Positions 54,231 to 64,000 of a stretch of 64,000 nt of DNA are shown here, piece by piece. The DNA comes from Axinella damicornis. Its lineage: Eukaryota; Porifera; Demospongiae; Axinellida; Axinellidae. The notes beneath the pieces are model-generated. The model made no database searches, was not told the DNA's origin, and saw only the letters and a list, made by a program, of their open reading frames with translations. Both the position numbers and the translations under genes were made by a program. The DNA lies in NCBI GenBank assembly GCA_963931865.1, contig OZ007509.1:6216882-6280881 (forward strand), in the 5' to 3' direction. Position 1 is the first letter of the stretch; every line of letters begins with the position of its first letter.

Positions 54231-54685
54231 CCGTAGATCGGGAAATTTTCGTGTTAAAAATATTTCGTGCGTAAAATTTTCGTGCCGAGCGGAAGGGAAG
54301 AAGCACGGGCCGTACAGGAGATACAAGTACAGCCCAGAAGAACGCTTTGTCGGTACATCAGTAATCGTTAAAAAAATTTCGTTGATGAGCTAAAGTACGA
54401 AAATTTAACGCCCCGCCGTTTGTCGAATCGAGCACCACCCGATTCTCTGAGAAAATACCTCGCGAAGGAACGGAGAGCGACAGAGATCTTTTGAGATCGG
54501 GGAGTCCATCTGCGGCCTTGAAGAATCGCAGAACTTGAAGGACCGTGAGCGCAGCACAGGTGACGAAGTAATACACGTAGCTGACCGTAAAAATTATCCG
54601 TTGTAAATAAATTTCGTGCGTTAAATTTTCCTGGTTGCGGGCAACGACGAAAATATTTTAACAACGAAAATTTCCCGATCTACGG
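54231..54685. mobile_element. Mariner-like MITE, TA duplication
   Basis: TA (54229-54230 and 54686-54687) flanks 455 bp with ends CCGTAGATCGGGAAATTTTC and its reverse complement, followed by repeated aaaatattt/cgtg words. TA duplication points to Tc1/mariner-type mobilisation, inferred because there is no transposase. Confidence 0.85.
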
Positions 54686-54879
54686 TAAGTGTGCAATAAA
54701 CACATAGCTATGCCTCTACATGTGATGCTCTAACCCTCAACTTATCTTGTTCAGGTATAACAACTGCATTGTAAAGATACAAATTTCAGTTCCTTTTGAA
54801 CAGAATACTCTGCATCTTCAGTGCAGTAAATCTCCATGCATGCAGGTCCAAATCGTGGATGGTGATGACATCATCACTC

Positions 54880-55620
54880 GGAGCTCGCCTGAGTTATCAT
54901 AAATGGCATTGCTTAAATTTGATTTACAGGAAGGACAAATGCATGGCAATTCCTTTGTCTAAGGCACACCGCCCTTCAACAGAAGTGGGGTTTAATGGGA
55001 TTCGAACCCAGGACAGAGCCTGAACTGAGCACTAGAGACCAGTGGCGGATCTAGAAATGTTGAAAGGGGGGTTCGTCGGCACATACACAGCGCACCGCCG
55101 AAGGCGGTGCGCAGAGCCGCGAAGCGGCGATCAGTGCAGTGTTTTACGTGTTCTTTTTAGCGATCAGGAAGCGCTCTCATAGCATCTCTGCGCATTCTGG
55201 ACATGTTCCCAGACGCAAAGAAGATTGACTAAGTAACCAGTAAGTATCGATGTGTGGGGCTGTTAGCTTCCTTCTTTTCATCGTCGACGGATTACAACCA
55301 CGTACGTGGACGACAGTCGATTGAACACTGCGTTATTGCATTATTTTCTAATTATACGTATATACTGTACAGAAACAAAAATAATTGATGTAAAATTAAA
55401 ATTGTATAGCAGCGCCTAAACCTAGCTAGCTCAAGACTATGTCTGCCGCCTTCAGGCTTTCAGCCCGCGAACAGTCAAGGTATTACCAACCACAGCTACA
55501 ATAATACAAGTAGTTTATGTTAACAAGGGTCAAAAAGGGGGTTCGCTCGCACCCCTAGATCCCCCCTAGATCCGCCACTGGAGACTCTCACCCTACAAGT
55601 GCACCACCACACACCCTAGT
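54880..55620 (-). mobile_element. tRNA-derived SINE, split by a MITE
   Basis: On the minus strand GGGTTCGAATCCC (55007-55019) is a perfect pol III B box. Upstream the tRNA-like sequence (gtggtgcacttgtagggtga) resumes beyond 55582, on the far side of the CAGTGG MITE. Removing that MITE and one GAGAC copy restores a continuous tRNA-like head. Downstream is a tRNA-unrelated body to about 54880. The cloverleaf is too degraded for a functional tRNA. Confidence 0.65.
55040..55581. mobile_element. CAGTGGCGGATCTAG MITE, uninterrupted copy
   Basis: 542 bp, CAGTGGCGGATCTAG to CTAGATCCGCCACTG, flanked by GAGAC (55035-55039 and 55582-55586). Relative to the copy in the transporter intron it is inverted and lacks the dimeric-repeat insertion near 55360-55370, providing the empty site. 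Confidence 0.88.
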
Positions 55621-55798
55621 TGCTGCAATGCAGAGGGATGCAATGGGTACACTTTGCACTATACTGTCCTACCCCACGTGTCATATGCGCATGCCACATG
55701 TATTGTAGCTACTTATCAAACGGGTTCCTTTTTTTCAAGTTGCACAATAGCCGCTAGCTAGCTACAATGTCATGCAGTTGTTCTATTGTTCTTCCTAG

Positions 55799-56166
55799 AT
55801 TTACTATGGCATCTAATGGCTCGAATAAGCAATCCAGATGATCAAACCAAGTTGAACTTAGCCTTGGACGAGTGTGACATCACATGGCATAAAGAAGAAG
55901 GCGGCATGGCCACACATGGACAGTGCAGGAAAGGGCCAAAGGTCACCATACTATCCAATGACTTGATCTGCAGAGATTGCAGTAACAATGATCCTACAGG
56001 CATCTATGTGTGGCATCAGCGAACCAAACGTGACATTAGAAAGAGGGAGCACATGGCTATAGCAGCTGGCACAAAGGCATCATTTCTGAGGGAAGATTGG
56101 AACATAATCAGTAACACAACAAACCTATCCGGAGTGGACTGGTTGATGTCTATCCAGAAAACATGA
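55799..56166 (+). CDS. Unknown protein, probable terminal exon
   Basis: An acceptor tgttcttcctag ends at 55798, followed by 122 open codons to TGA at 56164-56166; an internal ATG (MARISNPDDQTKL) is at 55816. The protein has mixed composition with CRKGPK, LICRDCSNNDPTGIYVWHQR and a basic stretch KRDIRKREH, and looks more like real coding sequence than most frames here. Three cysteines are spaced without a clear zinc motif. No family is recognised and no upstream exon was found. Confidence 0.4.
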
Positions 56167-56394
56167 ATCTAATGTACAAACAGACACAGCAGACCTTCAT
56201 TATCCATAGAAGAGGCTTTACCGCCATCAGCGATGATAAACCTGTGCATATGTTACTGCTGTATGAATGATTTTTACATGTATGAATTTATTAGCTAATG
56301 TTCATCTTGGAAAGGGGTAGCTAGCGTGGCTACATGATACACAACAATGTCCCCCTAAGCCAGGTGGATGGATTCCTTCAAGTATACATGTAGC

Positions 56395-56680
56395 TACCTG
56401 GGCATTATGATTCAATCAGAAGCTGAAATGGGGAGACCGTGCAAGTGGCCAATTCGGCAAGCAAAGCAACCAAGATCCTGAACCTCCTTCAGAGGAACAT
56501 ACATGGTTGCAGTAAGTCAGTGAAGAAAAGAGCTTACCTTGCAATTGCACTCGTTCGACTGCATTTAGAATTCTGTGTGCCAGTTTGGGCACCCTACCAG
56601 AAAAAGGATAAGGACTCCCTTGACAAGGTTCAGAAATGTGTAGAGCTACTTTTATTCAGTTTTTGTGGTGAGAGCCCACT
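56395..56680 (+). pseudogene. LINE reverse transcriptase C-terminal fragment
   Basis: The frame contains KATKILNLLQRNIHGCSKSV, KKRAYLAIALVRLHLEFCVP and VWAPYQKKDKDSLDKVQKC, the conserved post-catalytic region of many non-LTR reverse transcriptases. Just upstream YLGIM and a frame change to the ...DHVQVA region show decay. It is a different family from the 34-42 kb LINEs. Confidence 0.8.
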
Positions 56681-57091
56681 GGAACTATATACTGTTTCAA
56701 AATTCAAATATATTGTGCATACGGTGTGGAGTCCGGTTGCAAGCATGGGCTTGGTTGGTTGACTATAATTATAAGCGCATCAGATACTCTCACTATCAGT
56801 TAACCACCACAGGTGCCAAACACCCTGGTGCATGGGTCCCGGACCACTTCATATCCTATAGGTGTACACCAACACCATTATTTGCCATGCATGCAATCAG
56901 CTGTGTATGCATTTAATACATTGGACGCTCAGCATTGTCTGCTGAATTTCCTGTAGGAGGTCAAGTATTGGTTAGCACTAGGCTCATAATTATATCATGG
57001 GCTAGAAGCGCCTAAAATTAACCCAATCCAGTAGCTAGTTGTTCACTACAGCCTGAGTCTAACCCGTACTTTGAAAACCTGTTGAATCTCC

Positions 57092-57130
<39 letters not shown>

Positions 57131-57834
57131 ATCGGTCAATAATTTCATAGCCATTTCCAATTGGCTAGCTAGTAGCTAGCTACCAATCATGGGAAATTTT
57201 TACTCCACTGAATCGACTTATACTATAAAGCATCATTGTGGTTTAACCTCTTTTGCCTCAAAACTGCCACTTTCCACCAGAGCGGAGTCTGCTGATTAGC
57301 CTCGTTCCCAGGCCGCGTGGGTCTGGTTCTGAGACTAGATTAGTCCGTAGTCTCCTCCCACGCGGCTGATGACCCACCACTATAATATTATTATAAATAT
57401 GATTATTGTAGGGAGAGAGTGGAACTTTTGTTGGGAGGTGATTTGATAAAAATCATTCTGACTTATTGCCCCTACCCTACCATTGGCACACCCCCTTTTC
57501 AACTTGCCAGATATTTGCAGGCTGAGGTGAAGGCTACTGTGTAATATTATAGCAACCCTCTCAGCACCAGGTTTGGCTGTGTCTCTGCCAACTACATAAT
57601 ATATTATTATTATACCCTTGGTCTGTAATACTCTTGGGGTGCGGCTGGCGTAATATCAGTCACAATGCCTCTGTTGATTATGAAGTTGCCACTTTCCACC
57701 AGAGCGGAGCCTGCTGAGGATGACCCATCGCTTAGCTATACAAATGACGGTCCAGGCGGTTTGTCACGAATTCGAGTGGAGCTCTTAAGTTCAAGCTTGT
57801 GGCTTATTGCCACTCCCACTGGCACACCCCAGTT
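56681..57834. other. Non-coding with small repeats
   Basis: Contains a 37-base poly-C run (57092-57128), an end fragment of the TAGCCTCGTTCCCAGG MITE (57297-57365) and a local duplication: gccactttccaccagagcgg occurs at about 57267 and 57687. No gene is seen. Confidence 0.5.
57092..57128. repeat. Poly-C run
   Basis: Thirty-seven consecutive C. Length is likely unreliable in the assembly. Confidence 0.95.
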
Positions 57835-58269
57835 TCAAGTTGCAATAATAATTATGTAAACACAATTAATGTTCAGTGCTGGGAATGCCATACGTTGCCA
57901 TGGTGATGCCTGAACTGCAGAAAGGTGCATCAAAATTGTATCATAGAGCAATTCAAACTCAATGATGCTACTACAACTCAAACAGTGCCAGTGCTGATCA
58001 TAGACTCGACAATTGTTTTGGCATAACAGTACATCTCCACAGGATTTGCAATTGGATAAGCAGAATCCAGTGCATGCAGCCATCTGCTGCTCATCTAGAG
58101 GTGAGAGTGTCTCTGGCACTTGTACAGTGTCTTCAGTAGAGTGATCCATCTCAGCAGTGGTAACCATCTGGTTCAACAATGTCTTGTATTGCTGTATACA
58201 ACCCACTTCTAAAGCCCAACTTCCGTACATAGTATATATGCCATTCCTCACAACCAGTGAGCTTGTCAT
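57835..58269 (-). CDS. Cysteine-rich open frame, unknown
   Basis: 144 codons on the minus strand with a cluster ACTGFCLSNCKSCGDVLLCQ followed by NNCRVYDQHWHCLSCSS, which could be a zinc-binding module. Flanking residues show no family. The start codon choice (58269) is arbitrary. It might be an exon or a fragment of a transposon protein. Confidence 0.3.
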   Translation of the reverse strand: MTSSLVVRNGIYTMYGSWALEVGCIQQYKTLLNQMVTTAEMDHSTEDTVQVPETLSPLDEQQMAACTGFCLSNCKSCGDVLLCQNNCRVYDQHWHCLSCSSIIEFELLYDTILMHLSAVQASPWQRMAFPALNINCVYIIIIAT

Positions 58270-58680
58270 GGTTGACCATCGCGAGATCAGGGTTAATTAC
58301 ATTACAGTTTTACGCATTTGCACAAAAAAAGTTTTGAGTTTGAACTCAAGATGGTGCTGTAAATGCTGTATGCTGCTAAAATAAGAGGTAAATATGCGTA
58401 AAAAAAGAAGTCAAAACTGTAGGAATAGTAGAACAGCAAAAGTAGGGAAACAAGGTAGGGATGATAGCTACAAGCAGTTAAGGTGAGGTTTCTCCGTCGG
58501 CATAACAATATTGGTAAAGAATTTTACTTGATATTTCCAACGTGGTAAGGGCCATAAATAATAATGCTAGTATCGATGGTAGGGCTACAATGCCGTAGCC
58601 TTGGTCTTATAGAGCGAGGGCGCTGGTGATCTCCAGACGGTAATTCAGTGATTAAACTTTTATTATACTGTACTACAGCT

Positions 58681-58704
58681 GTTTCAGCCTTCCGGCCTCA
58701 TCAG
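58681..58704 (-). ncRNA. Hammerhead-ribozyme-like core
   Basis: The minus strand reads CTGATGAGGCCGGAAGGCTGAAAC: the conserved CUGAUGA and GAAA boxes separated by a stem II of GGCC/GGCU closed by a GGAA (GNRA) tetraloop. It is followed by the palindromic acagctgt, which could form a short stem III between two molecules. Such minimal hammerheads occur in Penelope-like retroelements. The stem I partner and the cleavage site upstream could not be paired convincingly by eye. Confidence 0.5.
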
Positions 58705-60204
58705 GTGCAGAACGTATAACCACTGACTAGTACAGAATGCAGAATGGTATTTATACTGATGTTATGATGTCAGGAGCGTCCAGGGGTTCACTTAAAATGC
58801 TTAAATGCCTACAATTGAATTGAGTACATGATCATGTTACAGTCAGCAGGGACAGAACCTGAAGAAGTGTCGCTTAAAGTTTGCATGTCAACTTGTAAAC
58901 GGTTCACACCTCTCTCCAGTCCGCATAGAGAGCTGACCTTCGGAAGACAGGATCTGGCCACACGAGACTGCATGCTGGTCTGTAGCCCCACATTGGTCTG
59001 TAGCCCTGTGTAGCTGCATGCTGGTCAGTTCCCCAGTTTTATATGATAGACAACTGCACCTAGTTCCATGGAGGCTTTCTCTCTCTGATCAAACATTTCC
59101 TGTATGCCACCATCATCATCAGAAGTGCAATACTTCCCCATAACGTTCACCTCCACACTGGCCAGCTCATTAGGGCGGTAGAGCCCTCTGCCCTCCTGCA
59201 GCACTCGCTTGCTCCAGATAGTGGACATAGCTAGCTCCACATCAATGTTAGCCACACCCATATTTGTGTTATAGTCTTCCGGAAGCTGATATAGAGACTA
59301 ATGCTGATAGCTAGCTGGGTCTGGTTCCGAGACTAGATTAGTCCGTAGTCTAATCGCAACCCTAGCTAGCTGGCATATCTCGGGGACATTACAAGTACGA
59401 GAGCGGAGAGGGAGGTGGAAAAGTCATCAAAGGATCACCAGAAGCAGTGTCAAGGTTAGAGATCAGAGGTCTAAAGTTTCACTGCTTTCATACTGCATGT
59501 ACTGGATGGTACTGTAGCCAGTACCAGCCTGCATGAAAAATCCAGTCTACCTAGCAGTGATTGTAATACTGCAAGCCTTTCTGTCTGGCTAGTCGGTCTT
59601 GTTCCCAGACCATACTTTTCCCTGCGGGTGAAACGTTGATCTGGGAAGGAGTCTACTGCCATCCGGGTGACACCCATAGATGCTGTAGTCACTGCTGCGA
59701 CCGTGCTTATCGGTGAATCTTGACCCCGTATACTAAAGACAAGGTGGTGTCACTATACATTCTTCTGTATACTATCGGGTCAAGGGCGAAATGTGCACGG
59801 TCAAGCGGTCAATGGCTGAAATACAACTGTCTTTTAGATGTGGTAAAGTGGTCAAGCAGCAAAAATGACGGTCAAGATTTCTTTACCCCGGTCGCAGCTG
59901 TGACTAGGGTGTCTATGGGAGTGTCACTCCCTTGCAGAACCAAACTGGCTTGCGGATCATCACCCTCCCACCTCTGTTTTGATTACAGTCTAATCACCTA
60001 ATTTTCTGCAAGAATGTGCATGTGACAATTGTCACTACAAACTGACTTCTAGACCCTCCACTCTACTAAGTCTTGTGCCCAGACCCAACCACCTACTGTT
60101 GAATGGCTGAATATTTGAAACAGCAGGAATAGTGTCCACAATGGGTAGGGTCTGGCCTGGGCGTCTGAATATGAATGAGGTTGGAATACCCTCTGTACTA
60201 CATG

Positions 60205-60712
60205 TAGCTGCCAGCAATAACAAGTGAGTCTTTAAAAGACTTGATGTGTCTCGGCACGACTTGGTATCAGCTAGAATCATGCAGAGGACATGGCAGCTGT
60301 TTAACCCTTTATGACTGCAAAACCTGTTAGCTATGCTTAAGTGAGCGTCAATATCCTTGGAGGTTCTGTGTGAGCAAGGGTGAGGTGGGAATGTTCACCT
60401 AAAGGGTGAAAGCAGTATGTTCATGTCTGGGCTTGATGTTTAGTCAGAGCCAGGCGGGCCGTTTTAATTCATAGCTAAATGGACCTAGAGAACACCTTGG
60501 CCAATTCTTTCAGCACTTATCTATCTAGCTAGCTAGAGCTGTAGTGAGTTAGTATGCACTTGGGAGGGCTGAGTGCAGAGCTATGGATGAGTGAGTATTC
60601 ATTGTCCTGAATTAAGTAGCTAGCAGCAGTCTTGGTAAGAGGATTCATGAGCAGCCATGCAAACCCATAATCACTTTTGACGATGTACTTGCAGGCTATA
60701 AATACGTTAAGA
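60205..60712. repeat. Inverted partner of 14245-14725
   Basis: Matches in the same order on the opposite strand, from gtctttaaaagacttgatgt to tgcaggctataaatacgtta. Confidence 0.85.
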
Positions 60713-61851
60713 GTAGCACTAGCGCGGGTGCATTGCGAATAGCGACGTACGTACCTACGCATCCAGCACTGCTCAGTGCACATAAGGCTGGGTCCAGTAA
60801 ATTTCAAGTGTATAAACTGACTATTTTGCATGTAGATATCTTGGAAATCGATGCGTTTATGCAAGTCATTATTACACCATATGAAAATATGCTTTCATCA
60901 CCTTCAATTAATGTGGTTAATTTGATTAGCGCTATGCACGTGACAAAGCAATAACCGTTCAAAACCACACGCTTCCAGGAATGTTTTGCAAATTCCAACA
61001 TTTATCCCAATGCCTGCTGGAAGTTAAATTATGCTAGAAAGTATTTAGTCCTTATAATGTAACTTTTCACCGAGGTGCTTCTTAAAAGCATGCTCCTACC
61101 TATTTTTAGCTGCAATTTTGTTGTTTTTGGCCTCTAACAAAACCTACATTTCATGCTGTTTCTCAATAACGAATGGGAGTATCAAAAAGCACCCCAGTAG
61201 AATCTAATAACTTTTGAAGACCTTACGAAAGGTTAAACTTCCACGTTCGTCAGACCACGGGAAAAACGTTGGCCTGTCACACCATTACTAGCGAAGTAAG
61301 TTGTGCGGCCATTGCTGCCGTTTGCACCGGAAGTCACGCGGAGATCATGCACTGCGATGTACCGCCAAGTTCCCGGGACTTCTATCTGCAGGTATCTTCC
61401 ATTATTAGCACGATCGAACAAGGCTCTTAGCTCTGTCAAGACGACTATTACATGATCACCGATCCATATAGACTACACCGTGTTTATATTTCAGATCGTG
61501 TCTTACCATCAATGCCTGCCATCAAAGGATCAAGGTATCAAACAGTTCCTTGGACTCAAAATGTCCGGTTTCTGTGTTGGTTCTCACCGTCATGATCATC
61601 TGTGTACGAAACGCAGCAGTCCTACCCACGGAAAGAAACTAGTAGTGTAGTGCCTTCAAGAAAGCTTACGGCAAAGTCTTGGACAATCTTCAACAGAATA
61701 CTAACGAAGCCAGCAAGTACAAAGTGCAACCACAAATTGGAAGCCTGTCACATGACACTGCCGTGATAATTTAATATTCTACCAGCATTTCTAGGGTACT
61801 ACTACGGCGCGCGTAAACAAAAGGGAGACAGTCCTTATCTACACTGAGTGT

Positions 61852-61875
61852 GTCTCGGCACTTCGGTGCCGAGAC
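61852..61875. repeat. Perfect 10-bp hairpin with TTCG loop
   Basis: gtctcggcac-ttcg-gtgccgagac followed by eight or more A. The same cggcac/gtgccgagac words occur in the 14.7 and 60.25 kb repeats without the second arm. Confidence 0.9.
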
Positions 61876-61889
61876 AAAAAAAAGACGTT

Positions 61890-61990
61890 GGGATGCCCTG
61901 GGAATAGGGTTGTGGTGGCCTGGAAGAATGAGGTTGGGGTATTCTGGGAATGTGGTTGGGATGTTCTGGGAATGTGATTGGGATGGCCAG
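61890..61990. repeat. Minisatellite, gggatgttctgggaatgtg type
   Basis: Four or five imperfect units of roughly 25 bases. Similar words recur at 62360-62400. Confidence 0.75.
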
Positions 61991-62499
61991 GGAGTGAAAT
62001 ATTTGTAGGGAAGCCAGAGGTACTGGTAGCATAGGTTAGATTATCATTGATTGCATGTATGTTATTTACTTAGTTGTGGAGGAAGCTGGCTACTATTACT
62101 AGATTTCTGTGGTTTTGTAGTATTTCATTATTAGGTAGCCATGTTCGTGCATTGTATTGTCTTCTGTGCTACTCTTTTGTGCTACTCTTTTGTGTCCTCA
62201 TTTTTGTATGTGGGGCGCAGGTAGCGGCCCAGCGGCCAGCTAGTATTTAGTGACTGGAAAGGAGCATTTTGTTTGTCTTGCCAGTATTGTCTGTAGCTGT
62301 TGATGTCTATCGCTATAATAAACATTTTTAGCACTATCGTGCTCGGTTCGCGACAATATTGATGTCCTGGGAGTGAGGTAGGGGTGTCCCGGGAATGAGT
62401 TTGAGCCCTGGTGAATGTATTAGACCTGTGACAATCTGTACTGTACCCACAAACCTAATTTAGAAATGGCGAACTAGGACTTTGCCTTTTCTATTCCAG

Positions 62500-62678
62500 G
62501 TTACATCAGGCTGGCTACGGGTTGAGATTCTGCACAAATGAAACCCAGGTCATGTGGAGGTCATTGATTGAAAAGTTAGGGAGATTGGGGTTGCAGGTGA
62601 GGGAGGAGGAAGTTCACTCTCCTGCTCCAGCATGTAGGCAGTTCCTCTCCGAGCACAACCTCAGACCCTACTTGCTCG
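62500..62678 (+). CDS. LHPP: LHPP-like phosphatase exon
   Basis: After an acceptor (cttttctattccag, ending 62499) a 179-base open exon encodes LHQAGYGLRFCTNETQ, WRSLIEKLGRLGLQ, EEEVHSPAPACRQFL and HNLRPYLL, then meets a GT at 62679 (ctcg|gtcagc). This matches the second coding region of LHPP, a HAD-superfamily phosphatase acting on phosphohistidine, phospholysine and pyrophosphate: RFCTNE is HAD motif II, and the V.SPAPA and RPYLL segments follow in the family. There is no ATG in the exon, so it is easily missed. Exon 1 (with the catalytic DxD motif) was not found upstream and the next exon was not found downstream; they may be more than a few kb away, or this may be a gene fragment. Confidence 0.7.
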
Positions 62679-64000
62679 GTCAGCATATTATGTCATAAAA
62701 GCACTGGATGATGTCATCCATAGCACAGGATGATGTCATTACGAATAATTATACCCTCAACTCTTTACCAACTGTAGACTTTGAAGTCAGTTTTATTAAA
62801 CGTACACTAGATAAGATTCCCATCGATTTTCATGCTCACAGAACTGCACACAGCCATGCTTTCCACATTCGTGATTGTGACCACACCCACTCATTAACAA
62901 GTATTTGATCAAGCTGCTCAGGCAATGGTAACTTGCTCTAGCAGAAAAATCGGCCTGGAACACTGGAATTCAAGGCTCTACAAGGTGAGAGCTGTAGGCC
63001 CATTTATGCTTAAAACGGCCTACCCGGCTCGAGCCATGGGTTATTCATGGCAAGCCCAGACGCGGCCATGCTGTTTGCACCCTTTGGGTGCACCCACCCA
63101 CCTCCCGCTGTCCCGCCCTTTCTGCTCAGTGCTCACGCAGAACCTGACATGAGTACCTAGCTGCATATGAATGTCATTCCTATTAAGTGATTGGGGCCTG
63201 CCCCCACAAGATTTGCAAACTTCTGCTGTGCATGCTGGATTAAGAAACTTGAGAGGACAAATTACACCTGTATTAGTGCTACTCACGTGACTAACGAATC
63301 AGATGCCTCAGGGTTGATCACATGACTGAACATTAAATTGCATAATGCACATTTTAGTGTGCATTATCTAGATAATGCACAATTTTGAAGACCAACGGCT
63401 GTTCGGGTCACTAGATACCACATAGTGGGAAATTTTTGTATGGTGCAAATTTTCGTATATTTTGTATGAAGCCTCGAGATACAAAATAAAAACTGCGAAA
63501 ATTTTAAGTCAAGATTTTTGCGCCAAATTCTGAACGGGCAATCGAACATTTGGAAGCAGTGAACAAGTGATGGCATTTGTGCGTGGGTATTTCTAGCCTT
63601 CGAACGGCCTTCCAGACTCCAGTGGACCCGTCTACACCCATTAGCCTGAAGATAACGGAAGTACGACAGATGAAAGTAAGCCAAGTTCACTGTGAGCAGC
63701 AACGATCGGCGAGTATGCCGCCAACCAGGCGTCTATTCGTCATTTAATTTCTTGCCAACAATAGAGGACCAGATGTCAGCATTGGTACCCTCTCGCCATT
63801 GTGCATTGCCTCAACCGAAAACAGAAAACGACACCATCGACACGTTACGTATGTGTATTGCTAGGGGGTGTTGCAATGTGCAGGCGCATACAAAAATTAA
63901 ATTTCTGCTGAATGCATTTCAGCCGTTTATACGAAAATTTGCACTTACGAAAAGTTTGCAGAGACACATCATGTCCTTTTAAAGACTATCTTGTTAAGTA
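62679..64000. other. Right-hand end, no further gene recognised
   Basis: Near 63055-63140 a segment is a direct match to 10985-11065 (ggccatgctgtttgcaccct). Near 63340-63382 short inverted words (ataatgcaca) form a small hairpin region. Remaining frames are short and unsupported. Confidence 0.4.

Larger units (their letters stand above)
58771..62499. other. Mostly non-coding, with dispersed repeats
   Basis: Holds the inverted partner of 14245-14725 at 60205-60712, a short unassigned minus-strand frame at 61233-61439 (YLQIEVPGTWRYIAVHDLRV), the hairpin at 61852-61875 and a gggaatg minisatellite near 61890-61990. Upstream exons of the LHPP-like gene were looked for here and not found. Confidence 0.45.

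Noticed and set aside
55000..55039. tRNA gene on the minus strand
   Set aside because: Only the T-arm/B box is well conserved; the remaining cloverleaf is degraded and interrupted by a MITE, so it is a tRNA-derived SINE.
61233..61439. Minus-strand 68-codon frame with YLQIEVPGTWRYIAV
   Set aside because: Looks somewhat protein-like, but no splice context, domain or second exon supports it; mentioned only within the regional note.
61852..61883. Rho-independent terminator
   Set aside because: The hairpin with adjacent A/T run has the right shape, but the context is animal nuclear DNA with no bacterial gene nearby.

Overview
The window is eukaryotic DNA, most likely from a marine invertebrate and plausibly a sponge. 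The evidence is a spliced animal housekeeping gene, GT-AG introns, LINEs with ORF1 and ORF2, many TIR-bounded DNA transposons and MITEs, and long microsatellites. The sponge assignment is an inference from transposon content and general texture; no marker gene proves it. A 200-base run of N (52995-53194) shows that this is a scaffolded assembly.

Conventional genes are few. The best is a seven-exon SLC35B1-type nucleotide-sugar transporter (16851-22429, +), reconstructed with consistent splice phases. A single-exon SAM-dependent methyltransferase of bacterial aspect lies at 12257-12889 (+). A lone exon at 62500-62678 (+) matches LHPP (phospholysine phosphohistidine inorganic pyrophosphate phosphatase). 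A possible glycosyltransferase C-terminal exon abuts the assembly gap at 52709-52994 (-). A few short reading frames of unknown nature (55799-56166, 57835-58269, 30770-30837) are listed at low confidence.

Mobile DNA makes up much of the rest. Bases 1-16 kb hold nested TTAA-flanked MITEs, a 178-bp satellite and several palindromes. Bases 17.8-18.9 kb hold a MITE with 5-bp target duplications, itself interrupted by a dimeric repeat; a copy without the insert lies at 55 kb. Bases 24241-28850 are an apparently complete two-gene transposon: a THAP-DDE transposase and a convergent, spliced SWIM-YqaJ nuclease between near-identical TIRs of about 0.48 kb. Bases 34-43.5 kb are an array of the dimeric repeat containing two related LINEs; the larger LINE has an ORF1 with a recognisable SAND domain. 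Bases 43.6-46.3 kb are a foldback-like element, two inverted arrays of 60-bp hairpin units around a GC-rich open loop. Bases 46.7-52.6 kb carry two inverted Mutator-like elements, one with a 9-bp target duplication. Bases 53.4-55.6 kb carry three more MITEs and a tRNA-derived SINE split by one of them. A hammerhead-ribozyme-like core lies at 58.68 kb.

Functionally, the only visible genetic system is the two-gene transposon. Both of its genes point inward from the TIRs, which probably supply their promoters. Coordinates of repeat edges are by eye and may be off by a few bases unless a target duplication is quoted.
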